Position numbers and translations under genes: made by a program
The notes under the pieces: model-generated
Databases searched by the model: none
Seen by the model: only the letters and a program-made list of their open reading frames with translations
Told to the model about the DNA's origin: nothing
In this document: piece by piece, positions 36,088 through 44,366 of the stretch
Layout: every line of letters begins with the position of its first letter
Position numbering within the stretch: position 1 is the stretch's first letter
Assembly: GCA_945861865.1 (NCBI GenBank)
Contig: CAMAWN010000020.1
Coordinates: 1-47,792, forward strand
DNA from: Candidatus Kuenenia stuttgartensis
GTDB lineage: Bacteria > Planctomycetota > Planctomycetia > Planctomycetales > Planctomycetaceae
Direction of reading: 5' to 3'
DNA: 47,792 nucleotides

Positions 36088-37272
36088 ATGCGCAACGGTT
36101 GGAAGAGCGTGCTGATTTTGGCGGCCTGCCTGAGCGTTCCGGTTCAGCAGACGCAGGCGGGGCATCTGCACTTTGGAATGAATTACTACGCTCAGCCGCA
36201 TTGCGTTTCCAACTATTACGGCTGGAACGCTCCGTGGTCGGGATACGGCAGCGGCTTCTCGGTTTCGACGGGTGGGTTTTCGAGCGGATTTTATCGCTCC
36301 GGTTTTTACGGCGGTGGATATTCGCCGTGGGGTTGGGCACCGACGGTCTATCCGGTTTATCCCGGGGTCATCGTGCAACAGACGACCGTGCCGATCGACC
36401 TGACAATTGTGAATCCTCCGCGCGATCCAGCGTTTGTTCGGCAACGAGTGGTTGTGGCTGATCCGTTCCAGCCGAAGCAACGCAACATGCTCGACGTCGT
36501 CCAGCAACACGCCGAGCGACGCGAGAGCCTGCCGCCTCCACCGGATGACGAGACCGTCATTCGTACGGTCAACGGTTCGTCACGAGTGGGCAAAGAACGC
36601 AGCAAAAAGTTCCAAGCGGAAGGAGATCGCTGGCTGCACGAAGGGCAGAACGTCAAAGCGTATTTGCGATACCTCGAAGCTCAACGCGAAGCCGAGGATC
36701 GGGGCGAGGTTTATTTCCGCCAGGCGTTCGCGCTGGTTGCGATGGGCCGGTACGCGCACGCGGTTTCGAAATTGAAGCGCGGGTTGCAAGTCGATCCGCA
36801 ATCGGCGCGGACCGGCCAGTCGCTCGACGCGGTGTACGGCGTCGAGAACGTCGATCACAAAGTTGATTACCTGCAACGGGTCGCCGATTGGGCGAACACG
36901 AATGTGCGCGATCCAGATCGCCTGTTTCTGATGGGCGTGCTGCTGCACTTCGACGAGGACTCTCGATCCGGTGAGTTCTTCAATGCCGCTTTGAAATTAG
37001 CGGGGCGCGGTCCGCACATCCAAGCGTTCCTGCAAACCCCCGGTTCGCCACCGAAGGAAGTTCCCGCCGCACCGATCGCAGACCGTCGTGAGTTGCCACC
37101 ACCTCCGGTGCCACGAGAAGAGCCGCCGGTCGAGGTTGAGGTTCGCCAGCCGCAGCCGGTCCCTCAGCGGGACGCTCGTGGTCCAAAACTTCCCGCGCTG
37201 GAGGTTCCTCCGGAACCGGCTCGACGCCAGTTGATCCTGCCCGATGTCTACCTGCCGGAAGAGAACCGTTAA
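36088..37272 (+). CDS. secreted protein with helical TPR-like domain and Pro-rich tail
   Basis: A 394-residue protein, unrecognised at the family level. A signal peptide occupies 1-24 (AILAACLSVPVQQTQAG type end). A Gly/Tyr/Ser-rich segment (36-95) resembles flexible surface sequence. The centre (about 165-315) has TPR-like helical pairs (AEGDRWLHEGQNVKAYLRYLEAQREAEDRGEVYFRQAFALVAMGRYAHAVSKL). A Pro-rich C-terminus (330-394) ends the protein. Planctomycetes have many such proteins; role unknown. It is followed within 1 nt by a GT2 glycosyltransferase, so the two may be cotranscribed. Confidence 0.75.
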   Translation: MRNGWKSVLILAACLSVPVQQTQAGHLHFGMNYYAQPHCVSNYYGWNAPWSGYGSGFSVSTGGFSSGFYRSGFYGGGYSPWGWAPTVYPVYPGVIVQQTTVPIDLTIVNPPRDPAFVRQRVVVADPFQPKQRNMLDVVQQHAERRESLPPPPDDETVIRTVNGSSRVGKERSKKFQAEGDRWLHEGQNVKAYLRYLEAQREAEDRGEVYFRQAFALVAMGRYAHAVSKLKRGLQVDPQSARTGQSLDAVYGVENVDHKVDYLQRVADWANTNVRDPDRLFLMGVLLHFDEDSRSGEFFNAALKLAGRGPHIQAFLQTPGSPPKEVPAAPIADRRELPPPPVPREEPPVEVEVRQPQPVPQRDARGPKLPALEVPPEPARRQLILPDVYLPEENR

Positions 37273-37273
37273 C

Positions 37274-38011
37274 GTGCCACGATTGCTCATCACGCTCTGC
37301 ACGTACAACGAGTGCGAGAACCTGCCCAAGCTGATCCCTGAGATCCACGCGGCCGCGCCGGATGCGGACGTGCTGGTCATCGATGACAACTCGCCCGACG
37401 GGACCGGGCGGTTGGCCGATGAAATGGCCATCGCGGACTCGCGGATCAAAGTGCTGCACCGAGCCGGCAAGCTGGGACTCGGTACCGCGACGGTTGCGGG
37501 ATTTCGATTCGCCATCGAACAGGGCTACGAGCAGGTGCTCAACATGGATGCCGACTTCAGCCATCATCCTCGGCACTTGCCGGCGATTCGCGAGTGCCTG
37601 AATCGCGTCGATGTGGCAATCGGCTCGCGCTACGTCCCCGGCGGCGGAGTCGTCGGCTGGAATTGGCGGCGGCACTTCATGAGTCGCGGCATCAATTTTT
37701 ACGCGCGGCGGTTTCTCGGCCTGCGAACGCGCGACAATAGCGGCAGCTTCCGCGGCTATCGAGTCGCCAAGCTGGCCGAGATCGACTGGGGCCGCATTCG
37801 CGCTCGCGGTTACGCCTTTCAGGAAGAACTGCTGTACCGCTGCCGCGCGGTCAGTTGCTCGTTCGAGGAGACGCCGATCACGTTCGAGGATCGCCGCTTC
37901 GGGACGTCGAAGATCAACTGGAAAGAGTCGGTCGCCGCGTTGTGGGTGATTTTTCGGCTGGGTCTCGACAGACTGTGTCGCGTGCCGGTTCGAGCGAGCG
38001 ATCGTTCGTAG
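37274..38011 (+). CDS. GT2 glycosyltransferase, polyprenol-phosphate mannose synthase-like
   Basis: About 245 residues. The N-terminal LLITLCTYNECENLPKL and VIDDNSPDGTG motifs bind the nucleotide sugar. The MDADFSHHP block holds the metal-binding D-x-D-like residues, and GSRYVPGG is typical of the dolichol- or polyprenol-phosphate mannose synthase branch. It lacks the C-terminal membrane helices some family members have. GTG at 37274 is chosen (1 nt after the upstream stop); an ATG at 37244 would overlap. The likely product is a lipid-linked sugar for cell-surface glycosylation. The stop lies inside the palindromic element at 38005. Confidence 0.88.
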   Translation: MPRLLITLCTYNECENLPKLIPEIHAAAPDADVLVIDDNSPDGTGRLADEMAIADSRIKVLHRAGKLGLGTATVAGFRFAIEQGYEQVLNMDADFSHHPRHLPAIRECLNRVDVAIGSRYVPGGGVVGWNWRRHFMSRGINFYARRFLGLRTRDNSGSFRGYRVAKLAEIDWGRIRARGYAFQEELLYRCRAVSCSFEETPITFEDRRFGTSKINWKESVAALWVIFRLGLDRLCRVPVRASDRS

Positions 38012-38056
38012 TACCGGCTTCAGTCGGAATCATTCCGCCTATAGGCGGGACTACGA
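38005..38056. repeat. two-armed palindromic element, TTCGTAGT..CCGCCT family
   Basis: Arms of 26 nt, TTCGTAGTACCGGCTTCAGT-type and its inverted copy ending ACTACGAA, pair at about 20 positions with almost no loop. The stop TAG of the glycosyltransferase gene (38009-38011) is provided by the left arm, and the next gene starts 3 nt after the element. Related to 14561-14616. Confidence 0.75.
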
Positions 38057-38059
38057 ACC

Positions 38060-39034
38060 ATGTCTTACGCCCGCAAACGTCGCACGCTGCATTTGCCGAT
38101 CACGCTGAGCGTCGTCTTAATGGTGCTCAACGTCGCGCTGATGGTCTGTTGGATCGTCTTGCTGGCGCAGTTGAATTCGGTGAGCGCGCTGACGATCGGA
38201 ACGGTCGTGTTCGCGTTGATCCTGGTGGTCTCTGGGTTTTACTTGTTCCTGACCGTGAAGGAGGTGCGGCTCAATCAGCGGCAGTCGAACTTCATCGACA
38301 GCGTGACGCACGAGTTGAAGACGCCGATCGCCTCGCTGCGGCTGTATCTCGACACGCTGCGGATGCGGCATGTCGAGCCGAGGCAGCAGGAAGAATTTTT
38401 GAAAGTCATGGACGGCGAGTTGATTCGGCTGGATCACTTGATCAACCAGTTGTTGGAGGTCGCTCGGCTGGACGCGATCGGGCAGGAGGCGGACCCGGAG
38501 GACATCGAACTCGAACCGCTGCTGCATCGCTGCGCGGAACTAGCGGCTCGGCATCACAAACAAATCGTGGACGAGATCTTCACGTTCGACATCGAACCGG
38601 CCGTCATCCGAGCGCGGCGAATGCCATTGGAAATGATCTTCGGCAACTTGATCGACAACGCGATCAAGTACGGCGGAAATCCACCGCGAATCGAGGTGCA
38701 AGTCCGCCTGACCGAAGACAGCCGAGTCATCACGCAGATCACCGACAACGGCGAAGGGGTCGCTCCGCACCTGCGCAGCCGCATCTTCAAAATCTTTTAC
38801 CGAGGCGGCAGCGAACTGGAACGCCGGCAGAAAGGGACCGGCGTCGGCCTGTACATCGTCCGGACGCTGGTCGGATTGCTCAAAGGCAAAGTCCGCGTGC
38901 TGAATCGTCAGGTCGGATCGGGCAGCCTGTTCGAGATCGCTCTTCCCGGCCGCGCGATCATCAGCGAATCGCTGGATTCCTCGTCAGAAGTCTCAGGCGA
39001 GCCGGAAGGCGTCAGCCCGGCTCGCCAGTTGTGA
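38060..39034 (+). CDS. sensor histidine kinase
   Basis: A 324-residue inner-membrane kinase. Two helices (about 15-37 and 45-65) are joined by a very short periplasmic loop, so it probably senses membrane or cytoplasmic signals. The HisKA helix holds SVTHELKTP with His84. The ATP-binding domain has NLIDNAIKYGG, DNGEGVAP and GTGVGLYIV. No HAMP or PAS domain is seen. The cognate regulator is 15 nt downstream. A palindromic element ends 3 nt before its start. Confidence 0.94.
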   Translation: MSYARKRRTLHLPITLSVVLMVLNVALMVCWIVLLAQLNSVSALTIGTVVFALILVVSGFYLFLTVKEVRLNQRQSNFIDSVTHELKTPIASLRLYLDTLRMRHVEPRQQEEFLKVMDGELIRLDHLINQLLEVARLDAIGQEADPEDIELEPLLHRCAELAARHHKQIVDEIFTFDIEPAVIRARRMPLEMIFGNLIDNAIKYGGNPPRIEVQVRLTEDSRVITQITDNGEGVAPHLRSRIFKIFYRGGSELERRQKGTGVGLYIVRTLVGLLKGKVRVLNRQVGSGSLFEIALPGRAIISESLDSSSEVSGEPEGVSPARQL

Positions 39035-39049
39035 TTGGGTACACGTTTC

Positions 39050-39778
39050 ATGCGAATCTTGATCGTCGAGGATGAATCCGCACTGGCGGATGGCTTGAAG
39101 TTCAACTTCGAGCAGGAAGGCTTCGAAGCGGTTGTCGCCGGTGACGGAGATGTCGCGCTCAAGGCTTTCCGCCAGACCGAGTCGCGGTTCAATCTCGTGT
39201 TGCTGGATTTGATGCTGCCGGGCATGAGTGGCTACGACATCTGTCGCGAGATCCGGCTGATCGACAAGCAGGTGCCGATCCTGGTGCTCAGTGCCCGCAC
39301 GCTCAGCGAGGACCGCACCGCTGGGTTCGATGCCGGTTGCGATCAATACATGAGCAAGCCGTTCGCACTGCCGGAACTGCTCAGCCGTGTTCGCAACTTG
39401 ATCGAGCGGCACCCGATCGACAACTCGTCGCTGCCGGCCGTGCCACGCGAACCGGAACCGGAATCAGACGTCCGCCAATTCGGCGATGCCAAGATCGACT
39501 TCAGCCGTTTCGAGCTGACGGTTCACGGCCAAACACACGACCTGACCACGCTGGAAGTGCAACTGCTGCGCTACTTCCTGGACAACGACGGCAAGGTGCT
39601 GTCGCGCGGACAAATCCTGGAGGACGTGTGGGGCAGCGACTCGAACGTGATGCCGCGGACGATCGACAACTTTGTGCTGCGGCTCCGCAAGCTGATTGAG
39701 CCGAACCCGTCGGCCCCGCGCCACATCCTGTCCGTGCGAGGCACCGGCTACCGCTTCCTCATCAAGCCGGAAGCGTGA
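39050..39778 (+). CDS. OmpR/PhoB family response regulator
   Basis: A 242-residue DNA-binding regulator. The receiver domain (1-115) has the acidic pair ED (7-8), phosphoacceptor Asp53 (LLDLMLPG), Thr/Ser (LSART) and Lys103 (SKPF). The C-terminal winged helix (about 140-240) includes LTTLEVQLLRYFLDNDGKVLSR and the C-terminal GTGYRF. Its targets are unknown. The ATG at 39050 follows a TTG frame start at 39035; no strong Shine-Dalgarno is visible. A solo palindromic arm 2 nt after the stop may act as terminator. Confidence 0.95.
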   Translation: MRILIVEDESALADGLKFNFEQEGFEAVVAGDGDVALKAFRQTESRFNLVLLDLMLPGMSGYDICREIRLIDKQVPILVLSARTLSEDRTAGFDAGCDQYMSKPFALPELLSRVRNLIERHPIDNSSLPAVPREPEPESDVRQFGDAKIDFSRFELTVHGQTHDLTTLEVQLLRYFLDNDGKVLSRGQILEDVWGSDSNVMPRTIDNFVLRLRKLIEPNPSAPRHILSVRGTGYRFLIKPEA

Positions 39779-39780
39779 CC

Positions 39781-39807
39781 GTGGGACAGGTTTGTAACCC
39801 GCCCCAC
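39781..39807. repeat. solo palindromic arm, possible terminator
   Basis: GTGGGACAGG..CCGCCCCAC forms an imperfect hairpin of the GTGGGG..CAGGTT family directly after the response-regulator stop and 7 nt before the convergent acidic-protein gene's end. It could terminate both transcripts. Confidence 0.65.
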
Positions 39808-39814
39808 AAGGCTG

Positions 39815-40357
39815 CTACTTCTTCTTTTTCTTGGCTTTCTTTTTCGGAGTCTCTTCTTCTTCCTCGTCCTCCATTTCGAGGTCCGCGAATTCATCGTCGC
39901 CGAGATCGAAGTCGGCGGTCTCGGCGCTGTCAATCGATTCCTCGTCGAGGTCGAACTCGGAACCTTCTGAGGCTTCCTCAAACTCGTCGCCATCATCGGC
40001 ACCGGGCTTGATGCCTTCGCGTTCGAAGGCGTCGATGTCTTCTTCCTCGAAGCTGTCGCCGCGCGGAGTTTTGGACGTTTCGACTCCGGCCTCTGCTGCG
40101 ACGCCCTCGCCAGCCTCAGCATCCTCGGACTTCTTGCCTTTGTTGGGATCGTCGTAGAACGCGACCGCGTACAGCAGCGGCCAAACCACCGCCGCCAGCA
40201 AGACCAGTAAGCCTGTCGAGACCACGGCGACGCCCAACAGCGGTTTGTTCCAAAGATCGTGCCGAGGAACGGTCAGAGCCGTCCCCAGCAAATAACACAA
40301 ATAGCCCCCCGGCACCGCGGCGACGAGCGACAGCAGAATCAGATGCAGCTTTCTCAC
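39815..40357 (-). CDS. membrane protein with acidic linker and Lys-rich tail
   Basis: A 180-residue protein, unrecognised. Two or three helices occupy 1-70 (MRKLHLILLSLVAAVPGGYLCYLLG; LLGVAVVSTGLLVLLAAVVWPLLYAVAF). Residues 75-165 are dominated by Asp and Glu, and the extreme C-terminus is Lys-only (TPKKKAKKKKK). The charge pattern resembles a disordered, possibly nucleic-acid or polycation-interacting tail. The biased composition also means the ORF could look coding by chance, but the hydrophobic N-terminus and clean start support it. It is convergent with the two-component operon. Confidence 0.7.
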   Translation of the reverse strand: MRKLHLILLSLVAAVPGGYLCYLLGTALTVPRHDLWNKPLLGVAVVSTGLLVLLAAVVWPLLYAVAFYDDPNKGKKSEDAEAGEGVAAEAGVETSKTPRGDSFEEEDIDAFEREGIKPGADDGDEFEEASEGSEFDLDEESIDSAETADFDLGDDEFADLEMEDEEEEETPKKKAKKKKK

Positions 40358-40550
40358 GGTCGGTTTCCGGCAAGGTCGGACGGCGAATCTCAGGACATCA
40401 AGCTAGGCGGAGGCTCCCCGATCCGGCAAGAGCCTGGTTCGAGACACACCATTCCGTGTCTTCGACTTCGGAGCTACGACGGCTCCAGCTTGCGAAAACT
40501 TCTCGCTGCTTGAGCCACACGGACGACCGATACGACCGGCTGTGACGGCA

Positions 40551-40643
40551 CAGAAGGCAAAACACAAAAGGCCGCGAGGGCAGACAGGATGGCGACAATT
40601 CATCAACATTCCGTTTTGACTGCCTTTTGCTTTCCGCCTTCTG
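40551..40643. repeat. two-armed palindromic element, CAGAAGGC..AAAAGGC family
   Basis: Arms of 22 nt (left starts CAGAAGGCAAAA at 40551; right ends GCCTTCTG at 40643) pair at 18 positions around a 49-nt core. It lies in the 300-nt spacer between the acidic protein and cinA, 13 nt before the cinA ATG. The rest of the spacer (40358-40550) shows no gene. Confidence 0.65.
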
Positions 40644-40656
40644 ACTTCTCCCAACC

Positions 40657-41871
40657 ATGCACGCTGAAATCATCGCCATCGGGACCGAGCTAACCACCGG
40701 GGCCAAACTGGACACGAACAGCCAATGGCTGAGCATCGAGCTCGCCTCAGTCGGGATTCCGGTGTTGCTGCACACGACCGTTGCCGATGACCTGCCGGCA
40801 AATTTGGAAACTCTGCGAGCGGCCGTGCGGCGATCGGACTTCGTGCTCATCAGCGGTGGTCTTGGCCCGACGCTCGACGATCTCACGCGACAGGTCTTAG
40901 CCGAGCTGGCCGGAGTGGAACTGGTGCTGCATGAACCAAGCTTGCAGCACATCCGCGACATGTTCGCCAAACGCAAACGAATCATGCCGGAGCGCAACGT
41001 CATCCAAGCAATGTTCCCCGCTGGCAGCCAACCGATTGAGAATCCGCACGGCAGCGCGCCGGGGATTTGGTGGGAACTCACTCGGCCGGACGGTTCGACG
41101 TGCCGGATCGCCGCGATGCCGGGCGTGCCCAGCGAGATGAAGCCGATGTTCCGCGATCGCGTGCTGCCGCGACTGCCCCACTCAGACAAAGTCATCCGCC
41201 GCGCGCGAGTCAATTGTTACGGCGTCGGTGAATCGGCTTGCGAAGAGATGCTCGGCGACGTGACCGCTCGCGGCCGAGACCCCGAAGTCGGCATCACCGT
41301 CCACGAAGGGACGATCACGCTCCGCATCGAAGCTCACGGCGCGACCGAGTCCGAATGCGACGCGAAAATCGCTGCCACGAAACAACTCATCCACGAACGA
41401 CTTGGTGAACTGGTCTTCGGCGAAGAGGACGAACAACTCGAAGACATCATCATCCGCGAATTGAATCGCCGTGGTCAGACAGTTGCGGTCGCTGATGAAG
41501 TCACCGGTGGAGTGCTGTCGTTGTGGCTGACGGCTGTGCCAGACAGCGAGAGCTGTTTTTTGGGCGGAGTGATTGGCTCGGCCGTGGGGCACGTATTCAA
41601 CGTGCCCGTTCCGGGCGGGCAGGTTGAAAACCTACCCCACGAACGCGCTCGCCAACTGGCACAACAAACCCGCGAGCGATTCGGCTCCGACTTCGCGCTC
41701 GCGATTGCAGGCTCGCTGAAGACGGATGACATCCCTCGACTCGGCATCGCGCTGGCGGACTCGAACGGAGTCGAAGTGCAGGAACACATTCCCGTCGCCG
41801 ATCTCTCGTTTGCGCGCAACCGTGCGGCGAAGTCGGCCCTCGATCTGCTGCGGATCAAACTGCGGAATTGA
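40657..41871 (+). CDS. cinA: CinA family protein with in-frame repeat insertion and degenerate amidase site
   Basis: A 404-residue protein. Residues 1-170 form the MoCF/molybdopterin-binding domain (IAIGTELTTGAKLDTNSQWLS, 6-26; ISGGLGPTLDDLTRQV, 65-80). The middle region is the linker. The C-terminal nicotinamide-nucleotide amidase (PncC-like) domain should carry AESCTGG, but here reads ADEVTGG (279-285): the catalytic Ser is Glu and the Cys is Val. Codons 310-328 come wholly from a palindromic element inserted without a frameshift. Known CinA proteins act in pyridine-nucleotide salvage; activity of this amidase half is doubtful. The gene abuts pepT tail to tail. Confidence 0.9.
   Translation: MHAEIIAIGTELTTGAKLDTNSQWLSIELASVGIPVLLHTTVADDLPANLETLRAAVRRSDFVLISGGLGPTLDDLTRQVLAELAGVELVLHEPSLQHIRDMFAKRKRIMPERNVIQAMFPAGSQPIENPHGSAPGIWWELTRPDGSTCRIAAMPGVPSEMKPMFRDRVLPRLPHSDKVIRRARVNCYGVGESACEEMLGDVTARGRDPEVGITVHEGTITLRIEAHGATESECDAKIAATKQLIHERLGELVFGEEDEQLEDIIIRELNRRGQTVAVADEVTGGVLSLWLTAVPDSESCFLGGVIGSAVGHVFNVPVPGGQVENLPHERARQLAQQTRERFGSDFALAIAGSLKTDDIPRLGIALADSNGVEVQEHIPVADLSFARNRAAKSALDLLRIKLRN
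41584..41640. repeat. palindromic element embedded in phase in cinA
   Basis: A 57-nt copy of the GTGGGG..CAGGTT family (left arm 41584-41607, right arm 41617-41640). It spans exactly 19 codons (310-328) of cinA in its reading frame and contains no stop, adding VGHVFNVPVPGGQVENLPH to the protein. Confidence 0.88.
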
Positions 41872-43107
41872 TCATTCCTCTTCGCGGCCCCACGCGATCG
41901 CCAACTGCACCAGGACGTTGACGGCGGATTGCATCTCTTCCAGGCTCGTCCATTCGAGCGGTGAGTGCGGGTTGTGTTCTCCGGTCGAAAGGTTCGGAGT
42001 CGGCAGTCCCAGCGCGGTCAGCAGCGAGCCGTCCGTGCCGCCGCGGATGATCGACAGTTGCGGTTCGAGTCCGGCCGCTTCGGTGGCTTCCACCGCTTTG
42101 GCGACCGCTCGCGGTTCTTTCGCGAGGCCCTCGCGCATGTTGCGGTATTGCTGTTTGATCGCGACGTCGATGCTCGCCTTGGGATTCGCCTTCCGTTGAT
42201 CGGCCGCGATCCGTTCGAGCAGGCTCGCGTATTCAGACAGTCGTTCGACCTCGAAGTCCCGCAGAATCATGCGAGCTTCCACGCGAGCCACGCCCCCTTC
42301 GATCGAATACGGATGAACGAAACCCTCACGGCCATCGGTCGTTTCCGGGCTGAGAGAATCGTTCGGTAGAGCGGCCAGGAATTCCGACAGAATGCGGATC
42401 GCGTTGACCATCGCTCCTTTGCCGACCGACGGATGTATGTTGATGCCGGTGACAGTCACGATGGCGAGGTCCGCCGAGAACGTTTCGTTGTCAATTTTGC
42501 CTTGTCCGTCGCCGTCCAACGTGTAGGCACACACCGCGCCGATTTCGTCCACGCTCAGGTGCTGAGTCCCGCGGCCGATCTCTTCATCGCAGGTGAAGAC
42601 CAACCGAATCGGTCCGTAAGCGAGGTCGCGGCGTTTCATCAATTGCTCGGCGGCGGACATGATGACCGCAACGCCCGCTTTGTCGTCGGCCCCCAGCAGC
42701 GTCGTGCCGTCGGACGTGATGATTGTCCCGCCCAGCAAGTTGCAGAGATCCGGGTTCTCTTCGCCGCGAATGACTTTCGTCGGATCACCCGGCAGCACGA
42801 GATCGCTGCCGTCGTACTCGCGATGCACGATCGGCTTGACGTTCGTGCCCGATGTCTCCGGCGAGGTATCGACGTGGGCGACCCACGCGATCGTCGGCGC
42901 GTGATGTGTGACCGTTTGCGGAATCGTCGCCAGCACAACGCCCTGTTTGCTGAGCGTGACGTCCTGGAGTCCGAGTTGCTTGCACTCGTCCGCCAGCAAA
43001 CGGCTGAGATCGAGTTGCTTGGCCGTACTTGGCGACGACTCGCTGTGCTCATCGGCCTGGGTGTCGATTTGGACGTACTTCAAAAATCGGTCGAGAAGTT
43101 CGAGCAT
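41872..43107 (-). CDS. pepT: peptidase T (tripeptide aminopeptidase)
   Basis: A 411-residue zinc aminopeptidase of the M20 family that removes N-terminal residues from tripeptides. Metal-site motifs are visible: WVAHVDTSPE (His/Asp pair), TLLGADDKAG (bridging Asp), CDEEIGRG (general-base Glu and ligand Glu) and a C-terminal His in GEHNPHSP. Length fits PepT (408-410). MLELLDRF (start 43107) matches the family N-terminus; the frame is open to 43137. GGGGA lies upstream. Its stop is immediately adjacent to the cinA stop, with no spacer, and the upstream gene is kdgK. Confidence 0.94.
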   Translation of the reverse strand: MLELLDRFLKYVQIDTQADEHSESSPSTAKQLDLSRLLADECKQLGLQDVTLSKQGVVLATIPQTVTHHAPTIAWVAHVDTSPETSGTNVKPIVHREYDGSDLVLPGDPTKVIRGEENPDLCNLLGGTIITSDGTTLLGADDKAGVAVIMSAAEQLMKRRDLAYGPIRLVFTCDEEIGRGTQHLSVDEIGAVCAYTLDGDGQGKIDNETFSADLAIVTVTGINIHPSVGKGAMVNAIRILSEFLAALPNDSLSPETTDGREGFVHPYSIEGGVARVEARMILRDFEVERLSEYASLLERIAADQRKANPKASIDVAIKQQYRNMREGLAKEPRAVAKAVEATEAAGLEPQLSIIRGGTDGSLLTALGLPTPNLSTGEHNPHSPLEWTSLEEMQSAVNVLVQLAIAWGREEE

Positions 43108-43167
43108 GCTGTTCCCCAGTTTGAAAAACGGTATCACGGCTGTCTGCCGATCACAGTCAGACCATTT

Positions 43168-44265
43168 TTATCGCTGAACACGACCGGAACCAGAGCCGGC
43201 CATCAGTGATTCGATCTCGGCGCGGGTGACGATGTTGAAGTCTCCCTTGATGCTGTGCTTCAGGCAACTCGCTGCGACGGCGTAACGGATCGCAGTCGCG
43301 GGAGACGACAACTCTGGCGCGTTGAGTGCGAAGATCAAGGCCCCGCCGAAACTGTCGCCCGCTCCGACACGATCCACGATGTTGCGAATCTCATACGGCG
43401 AGTAAGTGCCGCTTGTGTCCGTCGGCGCGAGAAACGCTTGGTTCGCGGCAACGTCGAACAGCAGCGCGCCCCAATCGTTGTGCGATGCCGAAAAGCTTTC
43501 CCGCAGCGTGATCGCTACCTGCCGGACGTTCGGAAACTCGGCGACAATCTTCCGAGCAACCGCTTCGTATCCGGCGATGTTCAGCTCGCCGGCATCCACG
43601 TTGGTCGAAGCGGCGTGAATTCCGAGAGCGTGCTCGGCGTCTTCTTCGTTGGCGATGACGACGTCGATGAACGGCATCAACCCACGCATCGTTTCGCGGC
43701 ACAAGTCCGTGGATTTCGTGCCTGGGCACCAGTTCCAAAGTTTTTTGCGAAAGTTCAAATCACACGACACGGTCAGCCCCAGCCGCTTGGCCGTTTGTAC
43801 GCTGAGCTTCGCCGCCTCGGCCGCGTTCGCGCTGATTGCCGGCGTGATACCGGTGATGTGAAACCAATTCGCGCCGCGAAATGCGGTCTCGAAGTCGTAA
43901 GACTCGGCCGGTTGCAGTGCGATCGAACTGCCCTCGCGGTCGTAGGTCACGGTGCCGCCGCGCTGGTTGGCCCCGGTTTCGACGAAATAGATACCGAAGC
44001 GGCCGGACTTCACTCGGCGGATGAGTTCGGTTCCGACTCCCAACTTCTGAGCTTCCTGCACCAAACTGTCGGTAACCGCGTTGTCCGGCAGAGCCGTCAG
44101 GTACGACGCACTCCCACCTTGCAGAGCGACCGAGACCGCGACGTTCAATTCACCGCCGCCGAAAGTGGCCTCCAATCGGCCAGGGATGACCTGCGACAGT
44201 CGCAGAAATTCTTCAGGGCACAAGCGAAGCATCACTTCGCCGAAGGTTACGAGCTTGAGCGGCAT
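43168..44265 (-). CDS. kdgK: 2-keto-3-deoxygluconate kinase (PfkB family)
   Basis: A 365-residue ribokinase-fold sugar kinase. The N-terminal LVTFGEVMLRLCP and GGGELNVAV motifs and the C-terminal anion-hole VGAGDSFGGAL with catalytic Asp are intact. Family details (FHITGITPAIS, DLNFRKKLW, NEEDAEHALG) resemble KDG kinases, which phosphorylate 2-keto-3-deoxygluconate from sugar-acid degradation. This fits the dehydratase at 16925 in metabolism, though the two are 26 kb apart. AGGA lies 6 nt before the ATG at 44265; the frame is open to 44316. A perfect hairpin lies 33 nt upstream. Confidence 0.9.
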   Translation of the reverse strand: MPLKLVTFGEVMLRLCPEEFLRLSQVIPGRLEATFGGGELNVAVSVALQGGSASYLTALPDNAVTDSLVQEAQKLGVGTELIRRVKSGRFGIYFVETGANQRGGTVTYDREGSSIALQPAESYDFETAFRGANWFHITGITPAISANAAEAAKLSVQTAKRLGLTVSCDLNFRKKLWNWCPGTKSTDLCRETMRGLMPFIDVVIANEEDAEHALGIHAASTNVDAGELNIAGYEAVARKIVAEFPNVRQVAITLRESFSASHNDWGALLFDVAANQAFLAPTDTSGTYSPYEIRNIVDRVGAGDSFGGALIFALNAPELSSPATAIRYAVAASCLKHSIKGDFNIVTRAEIESLMAGSGSGRVQR

Positions 44266-44298
44266 GAAAAGTCCTTGGCTTCTGCGGTCCTTCAATAA

Positions 44299-44343
44299 CC
44301 AACGACCAATAACCAATCGTCGGAATTGGTTATTGGTCGTTGG
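44299..44343. repeat. perfect 19-bp hairpin
   Basis: CCAACGACCAATAACCAAT and its exact inverse around a 7-nt CGTCGGA loop. It lies between the squalene-cyclase-repeat gene (24 nt away) and kdgK. No T-run follows, so it could be a terminator, a repeat of the palindromic class, or both. Confidence 0.9.
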
Positions 44344-44366
44344 CGATAGCGGTTGGTCATTTGAAA

